The notes below the pieces were generated by a model. It was not told the DNA's origin, searched no databases, and was given only the letters and a program-made list of their open reading frames with translations. The translations under genes were made by a program, and so were the position numbers. DNA of 23,059 nt, taken from positions 1 through 23,059 of IMG/VR virus record IMGVR_UViG_3300046692_000407; one strand, 5' to 3'. The DNA comes from a virus. The stretch's first letter is position 1; every line of letters begins with the position of its first letter. Positions 6,998 through 14,879 of the stretch are shown here, piece after piece.

Positions 6998-7534
6998 ATG
7001 GATCTCGCTACTGATTTACCTAGCTACAAAGATCTGTATCTCCCTGTTCTTGTCGCTTTGGCTTTTTGGGGCTTCAAAAAAGCTTTCGTTCCCGCACAGC
7101 GCTTTGTAGGGAAAGCCCTTCGAAAGTCTCGCAGCAAAGAGCTGAAAAAGGCGAAAGCGATTCGTGTCGATGCCTTCGCTGTACAGCGACAGCTTCAGAA
7201 AGAAGGCGCGCTTTTCGGAGCGTTCATGTTGTCAGCAATCGTATCGATGGGAGTCATGTTAATAGCGCTTCAAACGACTTCTTCAACAAGTCGAGTCTTT
7301 TACCAACTCGTTTACATGGCTCCGCCGCTCGCGCTAGAAGTGTGGTGGTTATCCCAGAAAACGTTTGTTGAGACGCTCCTTCAAGAAGCCAGTCGCCTTG
7401 GACATGGATTCACAAGAACCATCCCCTCCAGATATCGCTCGCCTAGGCGAGCAAAAGATCGTGAAGTTCGACAAGAACAAATCAGGATCGTGAAGAAAAC
7501 GAAGACCACTTGGAGGCAAATCAAACAGTGCTGA
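6998..7534 (+). CDS. 178-aa membrane protein of unknown function, module B
   Basis: This plus-strand cargo gene has GAAGGA upstream of the ATG. Hydrophobic segments at about residues 13-29, 71-92 and 102-118 predict three membrane helices. Between the first and second lies a basic cytoplasmic-type loop (LRKSRSKELKKAKAIR), and the last 40 residues are rich in Arg and Lys (RYRSPRRAKDREVR), so the tail is probably cytoplasmic. I do not recognise the family. It occupies the place in module B that the 72-aa gene has in module A and is followed by a hairpin and the 67-aa gene. A small inner-membrane protein encoded in a moron is compatible with superinfection exclusion, but that is inference. Confidence 0.68.
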   Translation: MDLATDLPSYKDLYLPVLVALAFWGFKKAFVPAQRFVGKALRKSRSKELKKAKAIRVDAFAVQRQLQKEGALFGAFMLSAIVSMGVMLIALQTTSSTSRVFYQLVYMAPPLALEVWWLSQKTFVETLLQEASRLGHGFTRTIPSRYRSPRRAKDREVRQEQIRIVKKTKTTWRQIKQC

Positions 7535-7547
7535 TTGCTTTTAAATA

Positions 7548-7580
7548 CCCAGTCCTTTGCCTGCAAGCCCAAGGACTGGG
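7548..7580. other. strong hairpin between the 178-aa and 67-aa genes
   Basis: A 10-bp perfect inverted repeat (CCCAGTCCTT/AAGGACTGGG) with a 13-nt loop begins 13 nt after the stop at 7534. It is followed by a second short repeat, GCGCC/GGCGC at 7584-7599. No T-run follows on either strand, so this is not a classic terminator; it could be an RNA-stability element, an attenuator for the 67-aa gene, or a protein-binding dyad. Confidence 0.55.
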
Positions 7581-7620
7581 ATTGCGCCAATTTCGGCGCG
7601 GATAACGCAAGGAAAGTGAA

Positions 7621-7824
7621 ATGAGCAAAGAGCTGCCAAAAGATCCAGAAAATGAAGGCTGGGTACTCGGCTGGGGTGTTGTCCGCAATGCGCCTTGGAG
7701 CTTTATTGGCATTTATCAAAGCGAAGACGAGGCAAGATCCGCAGCGAATAATGCTGGAGAGGGCTACTTGGTACATCACGGATCGCACAAGCCAGGAACA
7801 GATGATTTCGTCTGGACTTCCTAA
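7621..7824 (+). CDS. 67-aa protein of unknown function
   Basis: A small soluble protein preceded by AAGGAAAG, a good ribosome binding site. The aromatic-rich N-terminal half (GWVLGWGV, APWSFIGIY) followed by SEDEARSAA and GYLVHHGSH suggests a small alpha/beta domain; I do not recognise the family. It is probably co-transcribed with the 178-aa membrane protein gene 86 nt upstream. Its stop codon overlaps that of the convergent tail-operon gene at 7821-8066 by 4 nt (CTAA). Confidence 0.65.
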   Translation: MSKELPKDPENEGWVLGWGVVRNAPWSFIGIYQSEDEARSAANNAGEGYLVHHGSHKPGTDDFVWTS

Positions 7825-8066
7825 GCCAGATTCGTGAGCGTAACGGTCCCGGGGCCGAAGGTGATTTCGGCTCTTAGCCCAGGCTTTCCAATGTAGCCGC
7901 GACTATGGCCATCACCGCCGGGGCCGACTTTGCCCTTGAAGTTCAAACGGTCGATTTCAATATTGTCGTCGAGGACAGAGATCACAACTTCTGCACCCCG
8001 CAGCGCCCCGCAGGACGCAGTAAATAAATCTCGAATATTCAATACGTAGTTCTGAGTGACTTCCAT
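7821..8066 (-). CDS. 81-aa protein of unknown function downstream of K
   Basis: A small protein on the tail-gene strand, 25 nt after the end of K. The start at 8066 has GGGAGCAGGAA upstream; an earlier ATG at 8111 lies inside the end of K without a better site. The N-terminal half reads as an alpha/beta segment (VLNIRDLF, VVISVLDDNIEIDRL), the C-terminal half is glycine-rich (GPGGDGHSRGYIG) and ends in a beta-strand-like stretch. It could be an accessory tail protein or cargo. I cannot assign a function. Confidence 0.6.
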   Translation of the reverse strand: MEVTQNYVLNIRDLFTASCGALRGAEVVISVLDDNIEIDRLNFKGKVGPGGDGHSRGYIGKPGLRAEITFGPGTVTLTNLA

Positions 8067-8091
8067 TTCCTGCTCCCGCGGCCGTGCCGCA

Positions 8092-8856
8092 TCAGGTGGT
8101 TGGTTGTGCATCTTTATGCCGGAGTATCAGGCGTGTTCTCTCATGCCACGGACCGCCGAACACGATGACTTCGGACGGCCTGCCATACAGGTGGTGAAGC
8201 AGGAACGGACCGGGTCCGAACGTTGCTGCGCCCTCACCGGGCAAAGCCGGATCAGCGCCTAGGAAAATCCCGGCGTGGTTTGGGTAAACCGTGCGCCCCA
8301 CTTCCATCACGATCATGTCGCCGCGCTGCGGCTGGTCGACGCGGTAGAAGCCGGCGGCCTCGTAGTTCGCCTCGTACAGACTGGTGTTGTCCTTGCTCTC
8401 CCACCAGCCATCGGCGCGTTTGAAGGCTTCGAACTCCAGCCCCCACTCGCGCTTGTACCAATCCGCGCAGACCTGCCAACAGTCCCACGCGCCGTGCACG
8501 AAAGGCCGCTTCAGTAGCGGCACCTCGCCGGACGGTATGACCGTTCGAAGATCGCCTTCGGGCCAGCTCAGGATGTGCCAAGGCAACGCAGTCGCCTCGC
8601 ACATGGCCAGGTCGCGCGGTGACGGCCTGCTGGTGGCGTCCGGATGCGAATGAACTACACCAATCACCTCCCCGACGTCCTCGGCCGCTGCGTACTCCTC
8701 CGGGTCGATTCGAAACTCTTCGTTCGGCTCAGTAGAGACGTTGCGGCACGGGTAGTACTGCTGCTTTCGACCCACCGCCAGCAGCAACCCGCAGCACTCT
8801 TTCGGGTACTCGGCTGCCGCGTGCGCCTGGATCGCATTCAAGATGTGCTTTCGCAT
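8092..8856 (-). CDS. K: tail tip assembly protein K (JAMM plus NlpC/P60)
   Basis: A 254-aa lambda gpK-type protein, active in tail tip assembly. The N-terminal domain is a JAMM/Mov34 metalloprotease-like fold with the full metal motif: Glu20, His69 and His71 (VVHSHP), Ser79 and Asp82. The C-terminal domain is NlpC/P60-like, with the catalytic Cys126 (GAWDCWQVC) and His194 (NHAGIF), typical of peptidoglycan-cleaving cysteine peptidases. Ribosome binding site AAGGAG precedes the ATG. It lies directly after L, as in lambda. A relict of another K 3' end occurs at 6306-6480. Confidence 0.93.
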   Translation of the reverse strand: MRKHILNAIQAHAAAEYPKECCGLLLAVGRKQQYYPCRNVSTEPNEEFRIDPEEYAAAEDVGEVIGVVHSHPDATSRPSPRDLAMCEATALPWHILSWPEGDLRTVIPSGEVPLLKRPFVHGAWDCWQVCADWYKREWGLEFEAFKRADGWWESKDNTSLYEANYEAAGFYRVDQPQRGDMIVMEVGRTVYPNHAGIFLGADPALPGEGAATFGPGPFLLHHLYGRPSEVIVFGGPWHERTRLILRHKDAQPTT

Positions 8857-8857
8857 G

Positions 8858-9607
8858 TCAGCTCCTTGCGATCAGGGATACAGCCGGGAAGCCACCGAAC
8901 GGCAACGGATTACCCTCGCCGAAGCGCGGGATGCAGCCCTTTCCTAGTGTGGCGTCGCACTCGTCTAATTCCGGGTTGTCGGTGATGACGCCATCTTTCG
9001 TGACGTATGGCCCGGTGTACCCGCAGTTCGGCCCGCGATAGCCGCCGGTGAGACACCAGTGGCAAAGGGTTGTGGCCTGCCGCCCGATTGATTCATTGCC
9101 AACGTCGCCCGGGCTGGCCAACTCCCAACTGACGGTCTCCCCGTCCTCGTTCATCTTCTGGTCGACATACCAAACCTCAATCGTCTCTTGAGTCGGATCC
9201 GCCGTAGGATTGCCCCCCGGAAAGTTCGCTGCATCAAGGTATGTGCCGAGCGTGTGGCGCATCGTCAGTTTGAAATCGGCCAAGTCTTGGAACGCTAAGC
9301 AAAGCGCCGTGATGCGCCCGTTTACGTTGCCGACCGAAAGCGTGGGCCGAACCGCCGTACCATCCCCGTTCGCCTCAATGCCTTCGATCTGCATCGGCCA
9401 GGCGCTGTATTCATCGCCCTGCCAGTAGATCGCCTTCGCCGGGAGTTGGTCTGCATTGTCGCCGGCGGCAATCAGCTCGGCCGCCGTGTGCGGGATCGCG
9501 TGCCCGTGGAAGCGCAGAACGTCCGCGCCGTAGTCCGTGCCGTCCAATTCAAAGAGCAGCACTTCGCTGCCAGGCTCGAGCACTTGGATATCACTGATCA
9601 GCGGCAT
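8858..9607 (-). CDS. L: minor tail protein L (tail tip, Fe-S type)
   Basis: A 249-aa homologue of lambda gpL, a tail tip protein. The lambda protein binds an iron-sulphur cluster through four C-terminal cysteines. Here Cys185, Cys195, Cys217 and Cys225 have matching spacing (x9, x21, x7), with extra cysteines at 103 and 182. The N-terminal half is beta-rich with GTDYGADVLRFHGH near the start. AAGGGG precedes the ATG at 9607. It lies 9 nt after M and 1 nt before K, in lambda order (M, L, K). Confidence 0.92.
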   Translation of the reverse strand: MPLISDIQVLEPGSEVLLFELDGTDYGADVLRFHGHAIPHTAAELIAAGDNADQLPAKAIYWQGDEYSAWPMQIEGIEANGDGTAVRPTLSVGNVNGRITALCLAFQDLADFKLTMRHTLGTYLDAANFPGGNPTADPTQETIEVWYVDQKMNEDGETVSWELASPGDVGNESIGRQATTLCHWCLTGGYRGPNCGYTGPYVTKDGVITDNPELDECDATLGKGCIPRFGEGNPLPFGGFPAVSLIARS

Positions 9608-9616
9608 GATTGCCCC

Positions 9617-9955
9617 TTATGGTTGGAATGCCCGCTCGAAAGTGGCGGTGAGTTTGAAGACCCTGCCACCCATTGCTGTGGGAGCGGGATTTTTGCAGGT
9701 GAACAGTCCGAGTTCGCCGAGCGGCGTTGTCCAGAGAAATGCCTTTGCCCCAGCGTGCCGGTCGAGGAACTCCATGATCTTCACCACCACGGCCTCCTGG
9801 CCTACGCAGGTGACCGGATACGAGTCCTCTTTGTTATTCGGCCCGTCACCGACGTTCTGCGCGTAGCCGTTTCCGAATTTCGAGGTACGCACCCGATAAT
9901 TGATATCGGGCGTTTCCCCCCGCTCGGTCGGCCAGGTGAATTTCTCGATGGCCAT
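9617..9955 (-). CDS. M: minor tail protein M
   Basis: A 112-aa lambda gpM-type minor tail protein of the tail tip complex. The family is recognised by FTWPTERGETPDINYRV near the N-terminus, YAQNVGDG, AFLWTTP and the final KLTATFERAF. The start at 9955 is supported by a TGATG overlap with the tape-measure stop codon; the longer frame to 10003 lies inside the tape-measure gene. Confidence 0.9.
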   Translation of the reverse strand: MAIEKFTWPTERGETPDINYRVRTSKFGNGYAQNVGDGPNNKEDSYPVTCVGQEAVVVKIMEFLDRHAGAKAFLWTTPLGELGLFTCKNPAPTAMGGRVFKLTATFERAFQP

Positions 9956-12900
9956 CAGGCCCTCCCATTTGCGTTTCGGAAGCTGGTACCGCCCGCGCGC
10001 CAAGAGTCAGCGACGGCTTTCTCGGCCACGGCCTGCATTTGCGATTGCAGGTTTCTCGACAGGGCCTGCTGGTCAATCTGCATGCCTTCGGAGCCTCGAT
10101 CCTGCGTCACCACCGTGACCGGCGCGCTGATGCTGATCGCAGTCCCGGAGCCACCGCCGGCCGCGAGGACACCCAGCTTGCCGCTGGAAGTCCGGGTCAG
10201 TGGCATGATCGCCTCCGGCCCCGCCTCACCCATGACGCCCGCCCGGCCTCCAGCCATCCCGAAAGCGGTTGGCGAACTGACGATGTTGTTGGTGAAGGCG
10301 CCGCCATTGGCGAACATTTGCACGCCGGACGACCAGGCGCCGCCGAGCGCTTGCGGGAAGTAGTTGCTGGAGTAACCCGCCGAGGACGCCCCGAGATTCG
10401 ACGATGTCGCACCTGCTGATCCAGCCGCCAGCCCATTCCCGCCACCTCCGCCAGTGAAGTAACTGGTGGCCGCACCAACCAGACTGCTCAGCAACGCCGA
10501 ACTGGCCTGACGGGTCGCGATCCGCGCCATATCCGCCAGAATCGACTTGGTGAAGTCAGCAAACGACAGCTTCCCGGTCATGGCAAAGTTGACGACCGCG
10601 TCTTCCATCGAACTGAAGGCGTTGCCGAACAGGGTCTTCGTCTGGCCAGCAATATTGCTCGCCGAATCCAGGTAGTTGGCCCAGGCCGACGTTGCGCCTT
10701 TGGTCCAGTCACCCTGCGCCGCCTCCACGTCCGCGTAGTTCTGGCGGATTTGGTCGGTGGCAGCTTTGTTCGCATCGGCGAGGGCCTGCGACTTCCGAGC
10801 GAACTCCTCCTCCGACATGTTCCGCGACGGATCGGACTTCTGGTTTGCCAGTTCCAGTGATTGCTGAGCGAACCGATCCTGCTGGCTATTCAGCTCATTG
10901 TTGAGCGCGTTCTGGCGATCGCCTTGTCCGACGCCAAGCACGGCGCGCTGCCCCGCCAGTTCCAACGCTCGCTGCTGCTGAGCCAAGGCCTGAACGTAGG
11001 TCGCTATCGCACGCTCTTGTCGGGCGAGGCGGCCGGTCTCGTTTGTGGCCAAAACCTCGAGCTGGCTGTCCGCATCTTTCTGCGCTTTGACCATGCCGGC
11101 GCGCGCATCGGCGATCTTCTGGTCAAGCTGGATGCTTTGGGCGGCAGAGGTGGTCTTTTTCGCCTTCGCGGCTTCCAGTGCGGCAATCTCTGCCTCGTAG
11201 GCTGCGGTTACCTCGTCGCGCTCGTTGCCGATCAGTGCTTCGCGTTTCAAGGCGTAGTCAACTTGAGAAACGAGTCCGGCCTTCTGCGCTGCGTCCAGTT
11301 CCTTCTGCGCGTTTTTGTACTCTTCACTGATGGCTGCGAGGTTGATCTTGGCGTTGTTGAAACTTATCAGATCAACTTGCGACCCGGCCGCTTTCGAATC
11401 CTTGAACTGGTCGTTGATGTTCGCCAGGTTCTTGTCGATCGCCGCCTGATTCAGCCGCGGGTCATTGGGTGCAACCTTTCGGATGTCTTCGAGCTGCCGC
11501 TTGTACTCCTTGATCGCATCGGTACGTTTCTGCTCATTCGTCCATGCAGATTTGGTGAGGGCGTCAATCTTCGTCATCGACGAAACAGCTGCCCCTTGGG
11601 CTTTCGCCTGCTCGCCTTCCCATTTAGCGATATCGGCTTCCGCAGCCTTCTGATCCTCCAGCATGTTGAGCCGATTTCGCCGAAACTCGATCAGCGCATC
11701 CTTGGACTTCTGACTCTGAAACAAGCCGTCCATGCTTTCAGCCTGCTGGAGATCATTCCGAGCAGTTTCGATTTCCGCATTGATGTCGCGGCGACCGATG
11801 TTCTTCAGCCCATCAGCAGCTCGAGCAACAGCGTTGTAGCCCTTCTCCCAGAAACTAAGGTTCTCAAGGATCTTCGGCGTGCGTTGATTGATAGCATCGG
11901 CGAACGATTCAGTTGCCAGCTTCACAGCACCCGCATGGTCGCCTTGTTTTTCCAGCGCGGTGATTTGCGAGTAAACCGATGCGGTTAGATAGTGGTACTG
12001 CTCATTCAGCGCGGCAGACGCCTTGACCGGGTCGTCAGCGAGCTTGGAAAACTCGGCAACTGTCTCGCTCACTGCCTTGCCTGTCGCTTCCTGCATCGAC
12101 ACGGCGGCTTGGGTGATGTCTGTGAAACTTTCACCAGCAACCTTTCCATTACCGGCCAGCAGCGCAAGTACCTCGGCGGCTTGCCCGGTCGTGCCAACAG
12201 TCGCGCTCACTTGGCGCGCCATATCGCCGAGCTGTCCAGCACTGACGCCGGCGTAGTTGCCGGTGAGAATCAGCGACTTGTTGTAGCTGTCCTGCTCCTC
12301 GCTGCCTTTGTAGAAAGCATATGCAAGGCCGCCAACGGCGGCAGTGGCGAGTGCCAGCGGCCCGAGAATGGCAAGCAGGCTGGCCGCGCCCTCACCCGCA
12401 CCAGCGCCCAACTGAGCAACCGCGCGGACGCCGCTCCCCCAGTCGCCGGACGACAGCGCATTCCCCAGCTGCACCACGTTTTCCTGCGCCTGGCGCGAGC
12501 CGAGGCGCAGCTTGTCGAAGCCGGTGGTGGTTTTGTTGAGTTTGTCGTAGTCCTTATCGATCTTGCTCAGGGCGGTGTTGTACTCGTCCTGACTGATTCG
12601 GCCGGCGTCCAGGTGCTTGCCCAATTGCTCGACCTGGGTGTCCAGCTTCGCCAGTGCGGCGCGGGCCGGGTCAATGGCGCCCAACAGGCTGTTCAGTGCC
12701 TTCTGCTCATCCATGGTCGACTTGGCCAGCGCTACCTGTTGCTTGTCGAGCTGCGCAGAGATCTTCGCGGCCTCAGCCTCGCCATAGGCGCCGGTCTTGG
12801 TCAGCTTCGCCAATGCATCGCGCTGTTTGGCAAGGTCCTGTGTGGTCTTGGCGTTGGTAGAAAGCGACTTCTCCAGCGCCTGCATTTCGTTCATCAGCGA

Positions 12901-13011
12901 AACGGCGGACTGCTCGGCCCGGCCGCCAGCTTTCGCCATTTCATCTAGGCTCGTTTTGGCCTCGATCGCATCGGCCGAGTCGATCTTGACGCCGAGTTCT
13001 GCAATGTTCAT
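9955..13011 (-). CDS. H: tail tape measure protein
   Basis: A 1018-aa protein that sets tail length and is released during DNA ejection. The N-terminal 200 residues and the region 400-790 are coiled-coil-like and rich in Ala, Gln, Lys and Glu. A hydrophobic segment lies at about 208-234 (SLLAILGPLALATAAVGGLA). The C-terminal part has the lambda tape-measure pattern SSMEDAVVNFAMTGKLSF followed by FTKSILADMARIATRQ, then a glycine-rich stretch. By the usual scaling of about 0.15 nm per residue the tail would be roughly 150 nm. The start has AAGGTGA upstream. It follows the GT chaperone, as expected. Confidence 0.95.
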   Translation of the reverse strand: MNIAELGVKIDSADAIEAKTSLDEMAKAGGRAEQSAVSLMNEMQALEKSLSTNAKTTQDLAKQRDALAKLTKTGAYGEAEAAKISAQLDKQQVALAKSTMDEQKALNSLLGAIDPARAALAKLDTQVEQLGKHLDAGRISQDEYNTALSKIDKDYDKLNKTTTGFDKLRLGSRQAQENVVQLGNALSSGDWGSGVRAVAQLGAGAGEGAASLLAILGPLALATAAVGGLAYAFYKGSEEQDSYNKSLILTGNYAGVSAGQLGDMARQVSATVGTTGQAAEVLALLAGNGKVAGESFTDITQAAVSMQEATGKAVSETVAEFSKLADDPVKASAALNEQYHYLTASVYSQITALEKQGDHAGAVKLATESFADAINQRTPKILENLSFWEKGYNAVARAADGLKNIGRRDINAEIETARNDLQQAESMDGLFQSQKSKDALIEFRRNRLNMLEDQKAAEADIAKWEGEQAKAQGAAVSSMTKIDALTKSAWTNEQKRTDAIKEYKRQLEDIRKVAPNDPRLNQAAIDKNLANINDQFKDSKAAGSQVDLISFNNAKINLAAISEEYKNAQKELDAAQKAGLVSQVDYALKREALIGNERDEVTAAYEAEIAALEAAKAKKTTSAAQSIQLDQKIADARAGMVKAQKDADSQLEVLATNETGRLARQERAIATYVQALAQQQRALELAGQRAVLGVGQGDRQNALNNELNSQQDRFAQQSLELANQKSDPSRNMSEEEFARKSQALADANKAATDQIRQNYADVEAAQGDWTKGATSAWANYLDSASNIAGQTKTLFGNAFSSMEDAVVNFAMTGKLSFADFTKSILADMARIATRQASSALLSSLVGAATSYFTGGGGGNGLAAGSAGATSSNLGASSAGYSSNYFPQALGGAWSSGVQMFANGGAFTNNIVSSPTAFGMAGGRAGVMGEAGPEAIMPLTRTSSGKLGVLAAGGGSGTAISISAPVTVVTQDRGSEGMQIDQQALSRNLQSQMQAVAEKAVADSWRAGGTSFRNANGRA

Positions 13012-13038
13012 CGACTCACCTTGAATAAGTGCCCGTGG

Positions 13039-13365
13039 TTACGGGCTGTTTTCCCTTTCCTCCGCCATCACGCGCAGGGCTTCGCCTTCCAGCACCTGCA
13101 GGTCAGGAAAGATTTCAGCGAGTTTCTTTTTCTTGATGCCGAGGAATTTGGCGACGTCGCGAATGCAGTTGTAATCGAGACCGATCGGGCCACCGGTGCC
13201 GACCCGCCACTGCGTGGACATTCGGTTGAACAAGAGAAAGGCCGGCCAGTTGCATGGCCAGACCTCTACATCGTCACCGCACAAATCGGCAGCCGTCAGC
13301 CCGAGGATTGCCAACTGCTCAGCAGATGGTCCGCTTTCGTACAACGCCGCGGCGGCCGCCCTCAG
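13039..13365 (-). CDS. tail assembly chaperone GT, frameshift-dependent T part (DUF1799-like)
   Basis: This frame is open from the slippery site to the stop at 13039 but has no good start: the first candidate is a TTG at 13344 without a ribosome binding site. A -1 shift at GGGAAAC (13365-13371) joins it to G, adding 108 residues after G residue 126 for a fusion of about 234 aa. The T part looks like DUF1799 (AILGLTAADL, then FLLFNRMSTQW and a Lys-rich IKKKKLAEIF). In lambda GT binds the tape measure and tube proteins during assembly and is absent from the virion. An alanine-rich linker (LRAAAAAL) follows the shift point. Confidence 0.82.
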   Translation of the reverse strand: MRAAAAALYESGPSAEQLAILGLTAADLCGDDVEVWPCNWPAFLLFNRMSTQWRVGTGGPIGLDYNCIRDVAKFLGIKKKKLAEIFPDLQVLEGEALRVMAEERENSP

Positions 13366-13742
13366 TTTCCCAAGCGGGCCTGATTGAATGCGCTCTGGTA
13401 GGCATTCACCACCGCTTCAGCAGTTCCTTGGCATGACTTCACAAGGGCAAGGATGCTCTTGTCGTCGAACTTGTCATCAAAGCCCCAACCCGCGACCAGA
13501 TCCTTGATCTGCTGCACCTGATACTCGGTTTCGGCAGCAACGACATCCGACAATGTGGTGCCTTCCCCGAACCCCTCGCGCATTTCCTTCGCCTTCAGGT
13601 TCCATTCGTCGAACAGCGCTGCGAGTGCCGGGCGATCGCGATACTTGAAGGTGAACTCGATTGCCTCGGGCTCACACCCAACGACGGGGATGTGCACAAG
13701 TGCCCTGAACGTAGGGTTCTGAGCGATCCTGATCTTTGCCAT
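13362..13742 (-). CDS. G: tail assembly chaperone G
   Basis: A 126-aa lambda gpG-type chaperone that coats the tape measure during tail assembly. The beta-rich N-terminus (FRALVHIPVVGCEPEAIEF) and helical C-terminus fit the phage tail assembly chaperone family. AAGGA precedes the ATG. The gene ends in CTTGGGAAACTGA, in which the slippery heptamer directly abuts the stop codon. It lies between tail tube and tape measure, the invariant place of the G/GT pair. Confidence 0.88.
   Translation of the reverse strand: MAKIRIAQNPTFRALVHIPVVGCEPEAIEFTFKYRDRPALAALFDEWNLKAKEMREGFGEGTTLSDVVAAETEYQVQQIKDLVAGWGFDDKFDDKSILALVKSCQGTAEAVVNAYQSAFNQARLGN
13365..13371 (-). promoter_or_regulatory. programmed -1 frameshift site GGGAAAC
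   Basis: Read on the minus strand in the G frame, the site is G-GGA-AAC followed at once by the TGA stop of G. Slipping back one base gives GGG-AAA-CTG, which is exactly the open T frame. It has the X-XXY-YYZ form and differs from the lambda site GGGAAAG only in the last base. A self-complementary GGCGGCCGCC follows 4 nt downstream (13351-13360) and may add structure. Confidence 0.85.
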
Positions 13743-13751
13743 GAGAAGTCC

Positions 13752-14411
13752 TTATGCGCCAGCCAAGTAACGGAGCGAACGAGCAGAAAGCCCGATGCTG
13801 ATGGTGCGCGTCATGACGTTGTTGCGCTCCATCGTTGGATCGGGAGTGATGCTCACATAACCCGGATAGAGGATCTGATCGCCGTTGCGCAACTTCATGC
13901 GCACGACGGCCAGCTCTTTGGTGTCATCGAAGCCCTCGACTGTCTCGACGTATTGAGCGGTCGGCTGATCCTCCACCACGATGGTGATCGTGGTCGGGTT
14001 TCGGTTGGTTGGAAATTGCTTGTCGTCGTCATCTTCCAGGTAGCCGACAGTTTGGTATTGCTGCTCACCGCCGGAGGATGTGAAGGACGTAACTTTCGAG
14101 ATTTGCGTCCATCCGGACACAGGAATCACTGAGCCAGAACCTGCGCCAACAGTGAATTTGTCAGTGTTGATGGTATTGAGACCAGCCAAGGCAAAAGCAT
14201 CGGCAGTGACGCCGGACGCCTTTACTGCACGGTCATTGATCAGCGCCCAACCGGAGTTGATCAGCAAAACGTCGCCGTTTTCAATGTCGTGCCCTACTGA
14301 GGCAGCGACCGGCGGTTTCGCATTGGTCAATGCAGTGAAAGCGACGGCGGATCCCATAATGCTGGCGATCTCCAGCACAGCGCCGTTCGGCAGCGGAAAG
14401 CGTGCGGCCAT
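13752..14411 (-). CDS. tail tube (major tail) protein
   Basis: A 219-aa protein with the composition and place of a siphophage tail tube subunit: beta-rich, many Thr, Val and Ser residues, and a middle segment TVGYLEDDDDKQFPTNRNP followed by TTITIVVEDQ, which is typical of this family's loop and sheet region. The start at 14411 has AGAGGAAA upstream. It lies between the tail terminator and chaperone G. A small hairpin without a T-run (CCGCC/GGCGG) occurs in the 39-nt gap before the gene. Confidence 0.88.
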   Translation of the reverse strand: MAARFPLPNGAVLEIASIMGSAVAFTALTNAKPPVAASVGHDIENGDVLLINSGWALINDRAVKASGVTADAFALAGLNTINTDKFTVGAGSGSVIPVSGWTQISKVTSFTSSGGEQQYQTVGYLEDDDDKQFPTNRNPTTITIVVEDQPTAQYVETVEGFDDTKELAVVRMKLRNGDQILYPGYVSITPDPTMERNNVMTRTISIGLSARSLRYLAGA

Positions 14412-14450
14412 GGTGTGTTTCCTCTTGAATGCCCGCCTGACGGCGGTAGG

Positions 14451-14879
14451 TTATGCCCCAGCGGGCGGTTGGTCTGCGACACCCACATAGGTGAAGCTGG
14501 CCGGGACCGTGTAGGTCGCCGACTCTGTGATGGTTGGCCCCCGATCTACTGGTTCCGTGATGAGGCCATCGAACCCGTTGCGGGCCAGTGGCGTGTCTAC
14601 GCGAAAGAGTCGTGTCAGCTCTTCAACAAGCGTCTCTGCTGTGGCCATGGCCTGGGCAGACGGACAAACAATGCTGATCTGATAGACGCCGGCGTACTCG
14701 TAGGCGTCCCCGCCGAGATAACGGCAGATGGTGCTGGCTGGTAGCTGAAAGGCCCGCAGATAGGTTTCAGATGGATTTGGCGTGAAAGGCTGATTTGAGT
14801 AGGCCACTCGTATTGGACGCGCAGCCGACCATGCGGCCAGCTTCGTTTCGATGGCCTGACGGGCGCGTGCGTGACTCAT
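14451..14879 (-). CDS. tail terminator protein (DUF4128-like)
   Basis: A 142-aa protein resembling DUF4128/tail-terminator-like proteins, which cap the tail tube and connect it to the neck. It starts with a helical HARARQAIETKLAAWSAA and continues with YLRAFQLPAS and a beta-rich GVYQISIVCP segment, as in this family. The ATG at 14879 overlaps the stop of the upstream gp10-like gene (ATGA), so the two are translationally coupled. The gene precedes the tail tube, where lambda has U. Confidence 0.82.
   Translation of the reverse strand: MSHARARQAIETKLAAWSAARPIRVAYSNQPFTPNPSETYLRAFQLPASTICRYLGGDAYEYAGVYQISIVCPSAQAMATAETLVEELTRLFRVDTPLARNGFDGLITEPVDRGPTITESATYTVPASFTYVGVADQPPAGA

Noticed and set aside
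8092-8856. JAMM plus NlpC/P60 protein as a ubiquitin-like or defence enzyme
   Set aside because: The two-domain order and place between L and I are those of lambda tail protein K.
9446-12948. Long plus-strand open frames (for example 9446-10363, 10861-11988, 11992-12948) opposite the tape measure and tail tip genes
   Set aside because: They are antisense shadows of GC-rich coding sequence: no ribosome binding sites, low-complexity Arg/Leu-rich translations and no family resemblance, while the minus strand encodes clear tail proteins.
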